Shown here: piece after piece, positions 8,926 through 17,464 of the stretch
Layout: each line of letters opens with the position of its first letter
Numbering within the stretch: the first letter of the stretch is position 1
NCBI GenBank assembly: GCA_021325135.1
Contig: JAJPHT010000030.1
Coordinates: forward strand, 152,826-216,825
Direction of reading: 5' to 3'
DNA: 64,000 bases
Source: Pseudomonadota bacterium
Lineage (GTDB): Archaea > Thermoplasmatota > SW-10-69-26 > JACQPN01 > JAJPHT01
Position numbers and translations under genes: made by a program
Notes under the pieces: generated by a model
Told to the model about the DNA's origin: nothing
Database searches by the model: none
The model's input: the letters and a program-made list of their open reading frames with translations, nothing else

Positions 8926-9039
8926 GCCGGCCGGAGCCCCAGGAGGGATAGGTAAGCCTTGTTGTGGCCTGGACCCGCCCGCCATTCCTCAACAAGGCCT
9001 CCAACAAGCTTATCAGCCCTCGTCCGGGCTTTGGCGGCC
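8926..9039. promoter_or_regulatory. Divergent promoter region of two lipoprotein genes
   Basis: A leftward TATA-like TTACCTATC (centre about 8954) is 29 bases from the hydrolase ATG, and a rightward AGCTTATCAG (centre about 9011) is 29 bases from the ATG at 9040; both fit leaderless transcription. The repeated CAACAAG/CTTGTTG at about 8957-8964, 8990-8996 and 9002-9008 could be shared regulator half-sites. Confidence 0.55.
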
Positions 9040-10134
9040 ATGCACGGCAGGCTGTCGGGGATCGTTCCCGCCCTCCTTCTCCTCGCGCTGGCCTTCACGG
9101 GCTGCATGGGCCAGGGTCCGCACTTCGAGAACGCGGGCGTCAAGGAGGTCTCTGCCAAGCGGAACGCGGACCTCGCGGCCAGCGCCGCCAAGGCGTGGGA
9201 CAAGTCCGCGGCGCTGGTGGCTGTGGGCGGCGCCGAGGCGCAGGACGCGCCCGACCCCGACCTGCCCGCCGACCCCGACGTGGGCAACGGCCTGGCCACC
9301 CAGTGGACCTACGTCTACCAGTCGGCCGAAGGCAAGTCGCGCGCCTTCGAGGTCAGCGCGGACGGCACCGTCGTCTCCAAGAACGAGTCCGAGGCCTTCG
9401 ACGACTACGGCAGCTACGCCGGGAGCTACGCGGCGGCCTACCAGTCCTACCGCGCCCAGTCCGCGGACGGCAAGCCCCTGGGCAACTGGTCGTGGGACTC
9501 GGATGCTGCGCTCGCCGCGGCGCTGAAGAACGAGACCTTCCGCGGCGCGGCGCGCGCGCCCAACTCCACCCTGGCCGAGGCGCTGGGCAACACGGGCGTC
9601 CCCGACGCGTGGGTCTTCATGGCCAGCTCGCCCGAGCGCTCCGTCATCGCGGCGGTCAACGCCACCAGCGGCGAGATCGTGGGCATCCACGACCTCTCGC
9701 GCTACTCGTGGCAGGGCAGCATGGAGACGCAGGCCGCGGTCGCGCCCCCGACGCCGCCCACGCCCCCCTCCACGCCCAACGCCACGGCCGCGCCCCCGGT
9801 CCACCTCCACGAGTCGGGCTCCCTCACGCCCGCGCAGTCCACCGACACGTTCCGCTTCCACCTCGCGGCGCCCGAGTCGGGCCGGCTCAACGTCACCATG
9901 GTCTCCAGCGGCGACGTGCTCTCCTACGGCTGGAGCCTCATGCAGGGCGAGAAGGTCATCAAGACCGACAACTCGGGCACGTTCTCCCTCTCGGGCGTCA
10001 ACGACGCCATGCGCCTTGCCCTCGACAAGCCCGGCGACTACTCGCTCGTGCTGGACATGTCCTACGTCCAGGGCGCGGTGCCCCTGGCCAAGGTCAGCTA
10101 CGACGTCGGTCTCGACCTCGTGCCCTCCAACTGA
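9040..10134 (+). CDS. Secreted lipoprotein with PepSY-like and pre-peptidase-like regions
   Basis: A 364-residue protein beginning with a signal peptide and lipobox FTGC. Residues about 80-220 (with ESEAFDDYGSYAGSY and VNATSGEIVGIHD) look like a PepSY-type repeat region; a proline/threonine linker (VAPPTPPTPPSTPNAT) leads to a C-terminal beta domain beginning ESGSLTPAQSTDTFRFHLA, resembling bacterial pre-peptidase C-terminal modules. It probably sits outside the membrane and binds or modulates other exported proteins. The last 41 bases overlap the 3' end of the opposing phospholipase-D-like gene. Domain assignments are by eye. Confidence 0.65.
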   Translation: MHGRLSGIVPALLLLALAFTGCMGQGPHFENAGVKEVSAKRNADLAASAAKAWDKSAALVAVGGAEAQDAPDPDLPADPDVGNGLATQWTYVYQSAEGKSRAFEVSADGTVVSKNESEAFDDYGSYAGSYAAAYQSYRAQSADGKPLGNWSWDSDAALAAALKNETFRGAARAPNSTLAEALGNTGVPDAWVFMASSPERSVIAAVNATSGEIVGIHDLSRYSWQGSMETQAAVAPPTPPTPPSTPNATAAPPVHLHESGSLTPAQSTDTFRFHLAAPESGRLNVTMVSSGDVLSYGWSLMQGEKVIKTDNSGTFSLSGVNDAMRLALDKPGDYSLVLDMSYVQGAVPLAKVSYDVGLDLVPSN

Positions 10135-11983
10135 GCAGGGCGGCCACTGCGAGGGGCGCCCACGCGCCCGCGCCCGGCGTCGCCTTCTCGGGCGGGCGCC
10201 AGGCCCAGTCCTGCTCCATCCTCCCGCGCATCCACGCCGCCGCCTCCGTCGCGTTCCACAGGATGGCGCCCGCCTCGCGGTTCTCCGTCGCGCTGGCGCG
10301 GCCCCAGTTCATGCTCCCCACGTAGAGCGAGCCGTCGGCCACGACGGCCTTGGCGTGGAGCGTGCGGCCCGACGCGTCGACGCGCGCCGCGAGCGGCAGC
10401 CCCTCGCGCTGCGCCAGCGCGGAGAGGCGCTCCGCGTCCGCGCGGTTGCGCCCGTCGTCGTCCCGGCCGTCCAGGAGGAGCCGCACCTCGACGCCCCGGC
10501 GCGCGGCGTCCACCAGCGCGTCGAGGAACGGATCGGGCACGTCGCCGAAGCGCGCGTCGGCGAAGAGCATCTCCACGTCGACGCGCTGCCGCGCCTCGCG
10601 GATCATGCGCAGCAGCGTGGCGTTGGACGCGCCGTCGTCGGGGGACAGCACCAGGGAGACGTTCCACGCGCCTTCCGCCCGGAAGAGGGGGCCCTCCGCG
10701 GCGCCGGCCCCGGGCGCGAGGTCCGCGGGCGGCGCGTCGCCCGCGTCGGGATGCACGTCGGGCCAGGGCGCCATGTCGGCGTCCATCACGGCCGCGAGGC
10801 GCGAGGCGAAGGTGGCGTTCTCCACCACCAGGCCGAAGCCGCGCGTCGAGCCCGCGCCGGGGACCGCCGGGAACGATCCCGCGTGGAGGTTGTCGGTCGA
10901 TATCAAAGCCCGCTCGCGGTCCACGACGAGCGCCTTGGCGTGGAGCGTCGGGTAGCGCGCGGGGAAGCCGGGCGCGCCGCCCAGCCACGCGACGCGGGCG
11001 CCCCGCGCCACCAGGGCGGAGACGATCCCGGGCTCCTCGGCGGGGCGGCCCCCCACGGGCGCGCCCTCCAGCAGCGCGCGCACCTCGACGCCCCGCGCAA
11101 GGGCGCGCGAGAGCGCGGCGGCCACGTCGGGGCTGGTCAGCGTGTACGCCTCCACGAGGACCTCCCGCCGCGCGCCATCGAGAAGGGAGACGACGGGCGC
11201 CGCGCCCGCGTCGGGCGTCGCGAAGAGGGCGATGGCGCCTTCGATCTCCAAGGGGGCCCCGTCCTCCGCGGTCCGCCCGAGGCGCACGATCCCCTCCGCG
11301 CGCAGCGCCTCGCCTGGGCCTGGCGCGGGGCCCTCCAGCGCGGCCTCGACGCGGCCCGCCGCGCGCAGCGTCCACGGCCCGTGGCGCGGCGCCTTGGCCT
11401 CGAACGTCTCGCCCGGCGCCAGGGTGATATCAGGCAGGGGCGCTCCGAGGGCGCGGCCCGCGAGGCGCAGCGGCCCCGCGCCGTCGTTGCGCAGGATGGC
11501 CGCCCCCTGGCGGACCTCGACGAGGGCGGGCCGGTCGGGCGGAGGGAGCGCGTGGTCCCCTGTGTCATCGCGCCACCCGGCGGCGCCGGGCAGGAGCGGC
11601 AGCAGCGCGGTGCCCTCCACGACGGGCACCCGCAGGATGATATCACCGTCGCGGCCCACCAGGGAGGCGTTGCCCGCGGCGGCGACCGAGGCCAAGGGGG
11701 AATCCACCAACGAGACGCGCGCCGAGGCGGCGGCTTTCGCGCTGCCGCCGCCCGCGGGCCGCAGCCGCGCCGTGAGGTCCGCGCCGCTGGCCGCCAGCGT
11801 GGAGCATCCCGCCTCCACGGGCGCGTATCTTGCGGGCTCCAGGCGCAGCTCGCCGGGCCGGTCCACGCACGCCTCCACCAGGTAGGGGAGCCCCGCGCCG
11901 GCCTCCGCGGGGGCGTGGAGCGTCACGGACCAGGCCGAGGCCACGGGGCTGAGCAGCAGGGCGACCAGCAGCGGGCGGAGCAC
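10094..11983 (-). CDS. Exported phospholipase D-like (HKD) protein
   Basis: A 629-residue protein with two HKD motifs, LHAKALVVDRERALIS (about residue 350) and LHAKAVVADGSLYVGS (about 555), each followed by the expected asparagine (TDN, SMNW). Both are intact, so a phosphodiester-cleaving or transferring active site is likely. An N-terminal signal peptide, a lamin-tail-like beta domain of about 170 residues, and a C-terminal hydrophobic segment before RARGRDRRRS suggest an extracellular enzyme anchored by its tail. Substrate could be phospholipid or DNA. The GTG start at 11983 begins the signal peptide. Tail-to-tail overlap of 41 bases with the lipoprotein gene. Confidence 0.8.
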   Translation of the reverse strand: MLRPLLVALLLSPVASAWSVTLHAPAEAGAGLPYLVEACVDRPGELRLEPARYAPVEAGCSTLAASGADLTARLRPAGGGSAKAAASARVSLVDSPLASVAAAGNASLVGRDGDIILRVPVVEGTALLPLLPGAAGWRDDTGDHALPPPDRPALVEVRQGAAILRNDGAGPLRLAGRALGAPLPDITLAPGETFEAKAPRHGPWTLRAAGRVEAALEGPAPGPGEALRAEGIVRLGRTAEDGAPLEIEGAIALFATPDAGAAPVVSLLDGARREVLVEAYTLTSPDVAAALSRALARGVEVRALLEGAPVGGRPAEEPGIVSALVARGARVAWLGGAPGFPARYPTLHAKALVVDRERALISTDNLHAGSFPAVPGAGSTRGFGLVVENATFASRLAAVMDADMAPWPDVHPDAGDAPPADLAPGAGAAEGPLFRAEGAWNVSLVLSPDDGASNATLLRMIREARQRVDVEMLFADARFGDVPDPFLDALVDAARRGVEVRLLLDGRDDDGRNRADAERLSALAQREGLPLAARVDASGRTLHAKAVVADGSLYVGSMNWGRASATENREAGAILWNATEAAAWMRGRMEQDWAWRPPEKATPGAGAWAPLAVAALLSWRARGRDRRRS

Positions 11984-12105
11984 GGGAGAGGGAGCGCGCG
12001 GGAGGGCTTGACCCTCCTCCCGGAATCACCCGTCGCAGCCGCGCAACGGTGAACCCTCTGGGACGTGGGAGCGCCCATCAAATACCTCCCCCGGGCTGCT
12101 GGGGC

Positions 12106-13008
12106 GTGCTCCGCCGCGACCTTCTCCTCGGCATCGCCCTCCTTGCCCTCGTCCTGGGGGGCCTCTACATCTACACGGGCACGTGGCCCCCCGCCGTCAT
12201 CGTGGAGAGCGGGAGCATGATGCACGCGGACTCGGAGGTCACCTACGGCCGCATCGGCACCATCGACCCGGGCGACCTCGTCCTGGTGAAGCACGTCAAG
12301 GGGCCCGAGGACGTGGGGACCCTCGTCGAGGGCTCGCGGGGGAGCTACGGGAAGCCGGGCGACGTGCTGATCTACCACCCGGGGGGCGACGCCGCCGCGA
12401 CGCCCATCATCCACCGCGCGCTGGCCTACATCGAGGTGCGCCCCGGCCCCCTCTACTGGGTGCGCTGGTCCGACGAAGCGCCCTGCGAAGGGGGCGCGTC
12501 CAAGGCGCGCGACGAGGGGCACTCGTGGTGCGTCTACGCGGGCAACGGCGTGCTGGTGCCCTCCGCCTCGCTGGGCGTCCCGGGGCCGGGCGGGAGCCTC
12601 CAGCCGTACCGGCCGCAGGCGACGGGCTTCGTGACCAAGGGGGACCACAACGCCTACATCGACCCCGTGGGGCCCATCTCCCACGACGCGCAGGGGCGCC
12701 CCTCGCCCGTCCTCGCGGGCTGGATCGAGGGCAAGGCGCGCGGCGAGCTTCCCTGGCTGGGCCTCGTGAAGCTCGCCCTCGCCGGGAAGCCCAACCAGCC
12801 CGACCCGCCCGCGGATTGGACCAAGGTGGGGAGCGCCTACGCGCCCCGCGACCTGTGGGTCATGCTGGCCGTGTCGCTGGGGCTCCTCGTGGGCGCCCCC
12901 CTGGGGTGGGACGCGTGGCGCGCGCTCCAGAGGAGACGCAGGTCGCGGGAGCCGGTTCCTTCCCAGGGAGCGAAGCCTCAAGAAAGAGGCCCGCCTCCCG
13001 GGACGTGA
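12106..13008 (+). CDS. Archaeal-type signal peptidase I (S26B)
   Basis: A membrane protease that removes signal peptides from exported proteins, matching the many secreted proteins around it. An N-terminal membrane helix (GIALLALVLGGLYIYTG) is followed by the catalytic serine in VESGSMMH, a histidine in PIIHRAL, which replaces the bacterial lysine in the archaeal/ER type, and the conserved aspartate in TKGDHNAYIDP. A second helix lies near the C-terminus. I chose the GTG at 12106 since a TATA-like ATCAAATACC is about 26 bases upstream; the same frame opens at GTG 12049. Its TGA shares one base with the trxB ATG. Confidence 0.85.
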   Translation: MLRRDLLLGIALLALVLGGLYIYTGTWPPAVIVESGSMMHADSEVTYGRIGTIDPGDLVLVKHVKGPEDVGTLVEGSRGSYGKPGDVLIYHPGGDAAATPIIHRALAYIEVRPGPLYWVRWSDEAPCEGGASKARDEGHSWCVYAGNGVLVPSASLGVPGPGGSLQPYRPQATGFVTKGDHNAYIDPVGPISHDAQGRPSPVLAGWIEGKARGELPWLGLVKLALAGKPNQPDPPADWTKVGSAYAPRDLWVMLAVSLGLLVGAPLGWDAWRALQRRRRSREPVPSQGAKPQERGPPPGT

Positions 13009-13970
13009 TGTCCGTCCACAAGGTGGTGATCGTCGGGTCGGGCCCCGCCGGCCTGACGGCCGCGCTCTACGCCGCCCGCGCCAACCTCGACCCCCTCGTC
13101 ATCGCCGGCTACGAGGCGGGCGGCCAGCTCATGATCACCACCGAGGTGGAGAACTACCCCGGCTTCCCCGAGGGCATCCAGGGCCCCGAGCTGATGGAGA
13201 AGTTCCGCAAGCAGGCCGAGCGCTTCGGCACGAAGTTCATCGACAAGAACGTCACCAGCGTGGACTTCTCCAGGCGCCCCTTCACGCTGGACGTGGAGGG
13301 CGAGAAGATCCAGGCCAAGAGCGTCATCGTCGCCACCGGCGCCTCCGCCAAGTGGCTGGGCCTCGCCAACGAGACGCGCCTGCGCGGCCACGGCGTGAGC
13401 GCGTGCGCGACGTGCGACGGCTTCTTCTTCAAGGGCAAGGAGATCGCCGTCGTGGGCGGCGGCGACACCGCCATGGAGGAGACCAGCTTCCTCACCAAGT
13501 TCGCCAGCAAGGTCTACCTCATCCACCGGAGGAACGAGTTCCGCGCCTCCAAGATCATGCAGGAGCGCGTCCTCTCCAACCCCAAGGTGGAGGTCGTCTA
13601 CGACACCGTCGTCGAGGACGTGCTGGGCGAGAAGACCGTCGAGGCGCTCGCGCTGAGGAACCTCAAGACCGGCGCCAAGAGCAAGCTCGCCGTGGGCGGC
13701 TTCTTCCTCGCCATCGGCCACCAGCCCAACACGCAGATCTTCCAGGGCCAGCTGGACATCGACGAGAAGGGCTACATCCGCACGCACGGCCCCCTGGAGA
13801 CGCGCACCAACGTCGAGGGCGTCTTCGTCGCGGGCGACGTGTTCGACCAGCGCTACCGCCAGGCCATCACCGCCGCGGGCTCCGGTTGCAAGGCGGCCAT
13901 CGACGTGGAGCGCTGGCTCCACGAGCACGACGCCACGCACCCGCCCATCAACACGGAGAAGAACTGGTAG
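13008..13970 (+). CDS. trxB: Thioredoxin-disulfide reductase
   Basis: A 320-residue flavoenzyme that passes electrons from NAD(P)H to thioredoxin-type proteins. It shows the FAD-binding GSGPAGLTAALYAAR at the N-terminus, the redox pair CATC (SACATCDGFFF, about residue 133), the second dinucleotide fold GGGDTAMEE and the C-terminal FAD motif VFVAGDV. Length is normal. It is translationally coupled to signal peptidase (TGATG), an unusual pairing that links disulfide chemistry with export. Its last 23 bases overlap the opposing regulator gene. Confidence 0.93.
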   Translation: MSVHKVVIVGSGPAGLTAALYAARANLDPLVIAGYEAGGQLMITTEVENYPGFPEGIQGPELMEKFRKQAERFGTKFIDKNVTSVDFSRRPFTLDVEGEKIQAKSVIVATGASAKWLGLANETRLRGHGVSACATCDGFFFKGKEIAVVGGGDTAMEETSFLTKFASKVYLIHRRNEFRASKIMQERVLSNPKVEVVYDTVVEDVLGEKTVEALALRNLKTGAKSKLAVGGFFLAIGHQPNTQIFQGQLDIDEKGYIRTHGPLETRTNVEGVFVAGDVFDQRYRQAITAAGSGCKAAIDVERWLHEHDATHPPINTEKNW

Positions 13971-15507
13971 GCCGCGACACCATCGTCGGCCGGGCTCCCG
14001 CGCGCACGACGCGCCCCTCCTCCGCGAGCCGGTCCAGGTGGTGGCTCAACAGCTGCCGCGAGACGCCCACCCGCTCCCGCAGGTCGCGCACGTCCAGGGG
14101 GGCGCCGTCCTCCGGAAGCGCGTCGAGGATGCGCTGCGCGACGGGGTGCAGCGCGGCGGCGACGGTCTGGGCCCCGGCGGGGTAGACGCGCGCCCGGCCG
14201 CCGCGGCGGTCCAGCCGCAGGAGGCCTCCCTTCTCCAGCATGCGGACGTGGAAGCGCGCGACGCTCCACGAGAGGCCCGCGCGCCGGCCAAGCTCCCTCA
14301 GGTGGAGGCCCGGCTCCTGCCGCGCGATCTCGTGCAGCCGGCGCCGCCGCTCATGGAGGAGCAGGTCGCGGGGCGCGAGGCGCGTGTAGAGGGGTGCGAG
14401 CACGCGCAGGAGCACCAGCAGCGCGACGCCGACCAGGGTCGCCTCCACCGCGGGCGCGGCGAGGCCGGCGCGCGGCGACGCGTCCACCACCGGCGCACCG
14501 CCCACGGAGAGCGCGTCGAAGCCGCCGGAGGCCGCGTAGGGGAACGGCCCCAGGGCGGCGCTCCGCTCCAGGGGTGATATCACGAGGTCGCCCGAGGCGT
14601 GGAGCGGCTCGTCCTGGAACGGGTGGCCGCCGCGCTCGTCGCGGTACTCGCCGGTGGCGTGCGGCGCGTCCAGCGTCCCGCGCAGCCGCCACTGGACGGT
14701 GGGGCCCGAGATCCCCCAGTGGCCGGTGACGGGGATGGACGCGCGGCGCGCCTCGCCGTGGAAGAGGAGGCGCGTCTCGCGCTGGACGACGCCCCCGGGC
14801 GAGGTGGACTCGGTGTGGTTGCCCAGCTGCACCGTCTGGAGCGTGCCGTTCCCGTCGAGGAACGTCGCGACGCCGCCGATCACCATGAGGCTCACCGGGC
14901 CGCTGGCGTTGATGGCGTCTCCCGCGAGGACGGGGAAGCCCTCGGCGGAAGCCTGCGGATAGTCGCCCGCGAAGAGCCAGCCCGCCTGCCACGTCCAGTC
15001 GACGTAAGGGGGCGGCCGGTAGGGGAGGAAGGGGGTGGGGTCCACCTGCGAGGCGGCGTAGCCCGCGTAGGCGTGCGCGAGCCTCACGGGGAATCCCGCA
15101 AGGTGCCCCGCGCCCTCCAGCGAGACGACGCCGCCGGGCTGCGCCACGAGGGTGAAGCGCAGAAGCTCGTCGTCCATCCTCACCGAGAGATGCGAGGAGC
15201 GCACGGAGAAGTTCTGGTCCTTCGCAGAGCCCAGGGGCGGGTTGTAGGAGCCGTACTGCGCGGGCACGTTGGCGTGGGCGACCTCCCACGCGCTCACGGT
15301 GATGGTGCCGTTCCCCAGCTCAAGCGCGAAGGCTCCGCTGGCGTGGGCGTCCTCCATCTCCACGATGCCCTCCGGCGCCCTCGCCTCCACCACGCCGTCC
15401 ATCTCCACAGAGGCGGAGGAGGACCACGACAGGCCGTCGACGGCGGCGGAGGCGAGGGGCAGGAGAAGGAGGAGAACGACTCCTCCCGGGGCCAGAAGCC
15501 TCCGCAC
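13948..15507 (-). CDS. Membrane-anchored regulator: exported sensor domain plus two winged helices
   Basis: About 519 residues. An N-terminal signal sequence (GVVLLLLLPLASAA) leads to about 330 residues of beta-rich extracytoplasmic domain, then one membrane helix (VEATLVGVALLVLLRVLAPL) and a cytoplasmic tail with two winged-helix domains: HLRELGRRAGLSWSVARFH and DVRDLRERVGVSRQLLSHH. This one-component design would let an outside signal reach DNA directly. The GTG at 15507 is preferred to the TTG at 15522. The gene converges on trxB with a 23-base overlap. Ligand and targets unknown. Confidence 0.75.
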   Translation of the reverse strand: MRRLLAPGGVVLLLLLPLASAAVDGLSWSSSASVEMDGVVEARAPEGIVEMEDAHASGAFALELGNGTITVSAWEVAHANVPAQYGSYNPPLGSAKDQNFSVRSSHLSVRMDDELLRFTLVAQPGGVVSLEGAGHLAGFPVRLAHAYAGYAASQVDPTPFLPYRPPPYVDWTWQAGWLFAGDYPQASAEGFPVLAGDAINASGPVSLMVIGGVATFLDGNGTLQTVQLGNHTESTSPGGVVQRETRLLFHGEARRASIPVTGHWGISGPTVQWRLRGTLDAPHATGEYRDERGGHPFQDEPLHASGDLVISPLERSAALGPFPYAASGGFDALSVGGAPVVDASPRAGLAAPAVEATLVGVALLVLLRVLAPLYTRLAPRDLLLHERRRRLHEIARQEPGLHLRELGRRAGLSWSVARFHVRMLEKGGLLRLDRRGGRARVYPAGAQTVAAALHPVAQRILDALPEDGAPLDVRDLRERVGVSRQLLSHHLDRLAEEGRVVRAGARPTMVSRPTSSSPC

Positions 15508-15544
15508 GATGCGTCCTCGCAAGGATCGTAGGCTTCGCGCGGCT

Positions 15545-16018
15545 TCAACGCTTTTGCGGCCCAGCGGTTTGCCTTTCCTCGTCGAGGAGCCTCACGCCGA
15601 TGGGCCGCGGCTCGCGCGCGGCGCGGACGAGGCTGCCCAGCACGGCGACCGCGCCCGAGGGGTCCTGGAGGTCGCGCACGCGCAGGGGCCTGCCCGAGGC
15701 GCGCGCCACCACGAGGTCGGTGCTCCACAGGTCCCGCTCCAGCCGCACGGCGCGCACGTCCGCGAAGCGCACCGCCTCCTCGCGCCACGCGCGGCGCACC
15801 ACGAGGCGACGCCGCGTGGCGATCACCTCCGCGCGCAGGCGCAGGCCCGCGACGCCGTAGGCGGCGGCCAGCAGCACGACGACGCCGGCGGCCCACGGCA
15901 GGCGCAGCGCGGCCAGGAGGAGCGCGAACGCACAGCCCAGCGCCGTGCCCAGGAGGGGGAGGCCCGCGCTCTGCGTCAGCCGATAGAGCGGCTCGTCGGA
16001 GTCGCCGGGCGCGGCCAT
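15545..16018 (-). CDS. Small membrane protein with PH-like domain
   Basis: A 157-residue protein: two adjacent hydrophobic helices near the N-terminus (LLGTALGCAFALLLAALRL, AGVVVLLAAAYGVAGL) followed by a beta-rich domain (RRRLVVRRAWREEAVRFADV) that resembles the bacterial PH (bPH2) fold found in small membrane proteins of unknown role. It starts with ATG at 16018 and sits head-to-head with the epimerase gene. Function cannot be inferred further. Confidence 0.55.
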   Translation of the reverse strand: MAAPGDSDEPLYRLTQSAGLPLLGTALGCAFALLLAALRLPWAAGVVVLLAAAYGVAGLRLRAEVIATRRRLVVRRAWREEAVRFADVRAVRLERDLWSTDLVVARASGRPLRVRDLQDPSGAVAVLGSLVRAAREPRPIGVRLLDEERQTAGPQKR

Positions 16019-16105
16019 GGAAGGGCCTCTCCCCGCGCATGGATGAAGCGCACGCCTTTCCTGAACCTCCCCAAGGCTCAAGGGGGGTCTCCCCGGTGCG
16101 CGGCC

Positions 16106-16519
16106 ATGCGCGTCAAGCGGATCGACCATCTGGGCGTCGCGGTCGCCGACCTCGCCGCCGCGAAGCGCCTCTACGAGGACCTGCTGGGCCTCAAGCTCAC
16201 CCACGAGGAGGTCGTCCAGGACCAGGGCGTCCGCACGCTGTTCTACCCCCTGGCGGGCGTCAAGCTGGAGCTGCTGGAGTCCATCACGCCCGACGGCCCC
16301 ATCGCCAAACACCTCGCGAGCCGCGGCCCCGGCATCCAGCACCTCGCCGTCGAGGTGGAGGACATCGACGCCGCCATCGCGGAGCTGAAGGCCAAGGGCG
16401 TCCGCATGATCGACCAGGAGCCGCGCCGCGGCGTCGAGAACAGCCGCATCGCCTTCGTCCACCCCAAGGACACCCACGGCGTCCTGCTGGAATTGGTGGA
16501 GCTGCCCCCCAAGGTCTGA
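16106..16519 (+). CDS. mce: Methylmalonyl-CoA epimerase
   Basis: A 137-residue vicinal-oxygen-chelate enzyme that interconverts the epimers of methylmalonyl-CoA in propionate and odd-chain or branched amino-acid metabolism. Family features are IDHLGVAVADLAAAKRLYED at the N-terminus (first metal histidine), GPGIQHLAVEVEDI in the second half (second histidine) and LLELVEL at the end. Length is standard. Mutase genes are not in the window. The ATG at 16106 matches family starts. Confidence 0.93.
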   Translation: MRVKRIDHLGVAVADLAAAKRLYEDLLGLKLTHEEVVQDQGVRTLFYPLAGVKLELLESITPDGPIAKHLASRGPGIQHLAVEVEDIDAAIAELKAKGVRMIDQEPRRGVENSRIAFVHPKDTHGVLLELVELPPKV

Positions 16520-16626
16520 CGCTCGAGGGCATCCATTTCGTTCGGTGAAAGGGGCCCGTCGGCGAAGAAACCGCATCTTCGGCCTCCGAAGAGGATATGT
16601 CCATGGTGGCGCACGCGCGCCTGACG

Positions 16627-16857
16627 ATGCCCTCGCACTCCCTCTTCCACGACCCGCCCCTCACGCCGCCCCGGCCCGGCCGCGAGCAGCGCGACCACGA
16701 GAGGTATCTCCTGGACACAGCCGCCTCGCGAGGCGGCTTGTCGGCACTGTTGCCTGCGGGCAACCGCGCCGACACGCACGCCGAGCGCCGCGCGCCCGAC
16801 CGGCCGCGCCGCCCCCTCCTCGCGCGCGCCCTCGCCCTCGTGGGCGTCCGCTCCTGA
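16627..16857 (+). CDS. Doubtful small protein
   Basis: A possible 76-residue frame whose ATG at 16627 follows a TATA-like GGATATG (centre about 16593) at leaderless distance. The composition is arginine/proline/alanine-rich and part of it reads through a large palindrome, so it may be chance. No family. It lies between the convergent mce and lrp genes, a gap of 341 bases otherwise filled only by the structured stretch at 16719-16773. Confidence 0.25.
   Translation: MPSHSLFHDPPLTPPRPGREQRDHERYLLDTAASRGGLSALLPAGNRADTHAERRAPDRPRRPLLARALALVGVRS
16719..16773. repeat. Nested palindromes in a convergent intergenic region
   Basis: A perfect 20-base palindrome (AGCCGCCTCG/CGAGGCGGCT, 16719-16738) is followed by a second hairpin GTTGCC-TGCG-GGCAAC (16749-16764) enclosed by GTCGGC/GCCGAC (16740-16745 with 16768-16773). 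It lies between the 3' ends of mce and lrp, so it could be a two-way terminator, a small structured RNA, or a palindromic element. Confidence 0.5.
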
Positions 16858-16860
16858 GGC

Positions 16861-17346
16861 TCAGCGCGACACCACGGGCAGCGCCGCCGGCTCCACCGGC
16901 AGGTGCCCCGTCTCCTTCTTCGTGCCCAGCACCACCGTCGTCTTCGTGCCCACGACGGCCGGAACCGCGGCGATCTTCTCCGAGAGCAGCGCCCGCAGCC
17001 CCTCGATGTCCGCCACGCGCACCTTGAGGAGATAGCAATCCTCCCCCGCGATGGTGTGGATCTCCAGGATCTCCGGCACGCGCGAGAGCGCCTCCGCCAC
17101 GCCGCCGTGCTCGCGCCCCTCCGTCTTCACCTGGATGAACGCCACCAGGCTGCGCCCCAGGAGCCTCGGGTTGAGCCGCGCCTCGTACCCCAGCACGTAG
17201 CCGCGCTCCTCCAGCTTCCGGATGCGCTCCAGGATCGCCGAGGGCACCATGCCCAGCTGGCGGGCGATCTCCGCGTTGGAGACGCGGGCGTTCTGCTGCA
17301 GCGCGCGCAGGATCTTCCGGTCCACGTCGTCCAGGGTCGTGGGCAT
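16861..17346 (-). CDS. Lrp/AsnC family transcription regulator
   Basis: A 161-residue regulator with an N-terminal helix-turn-helix (LDDVDRKILRALQQNARVSN, then EIARQLGMVPSAILERIRKL) and a C-terminal RAM effector domain (LVAFIQVKTEG, IAGEDCYLLKVRV), which usually binds amino acids and assembles octamers. The ATG at 17346 is leaderless: a TATA-like CTTATGA lies about 26 bases upstream. A perfect 16-base palindrome just upstream of that box is a candidate autoregulatory operator. Confidence 0.92.
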   Translation of the reverse strand: MPTTLDDVDRKILRALQQNARVSNAEIARQLGMVPSAILERIRKLEERGYVLGYEARLNPRLLGRSLVAFIQVKTEGREHGGVAEALSRVPEILEIHTIAGEDCYLLKVRVADIEGLRALLSEKIAAVPAVVGTKTTVVLGTKKETGHLPVEPAALPVVSR

Positions 17347-17368
17347 GACCCCTCCACCCTCGCCGGAT

Positions 17369-17407
17369 CGTCATAAGGGTGCCCGAAACGGCGACGAACG
17401 TTCGTCG
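17369..17407 (-). promoter_or_regulatory. lrp promoter with palindromic operator candidate
   Basis: On the minus strand the TATA-like CTTATGA covers about 17371-17377, preceded by the BRE-like CGTTTCGGG. Immediately upstream, 17392-17407 is the perfect palindrome CGACGAACGTTCGTCG. The related CGACGATTCGTC is centred near 17444. Repeated palindromic half-sites at a promoter of an Lrp gene fit cooperative Lrp binding. Confidence 0.6.
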
Positions 17408-17464
17408 GAGGATGGATATCCTGCGCCGAACGACTGTCGTGACGAATCGTCGGCGACGGCTGCA

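Noticed and set aside
6353..9007. Very long open frame of 884 codons on the minus strand
   Set aside because: Its translation is arginine/proline/histidine-rich and out of frame with clear S15-like and membrane-protein genes; it is a GC-bias shadow.
12183..13970. trxB as part of a 595-residue fusion
   Set aside because: The upstream part is an arginine-rich shadow of signal peptidase; the ATG at 13008 gives a normal thioredoxin reductase.
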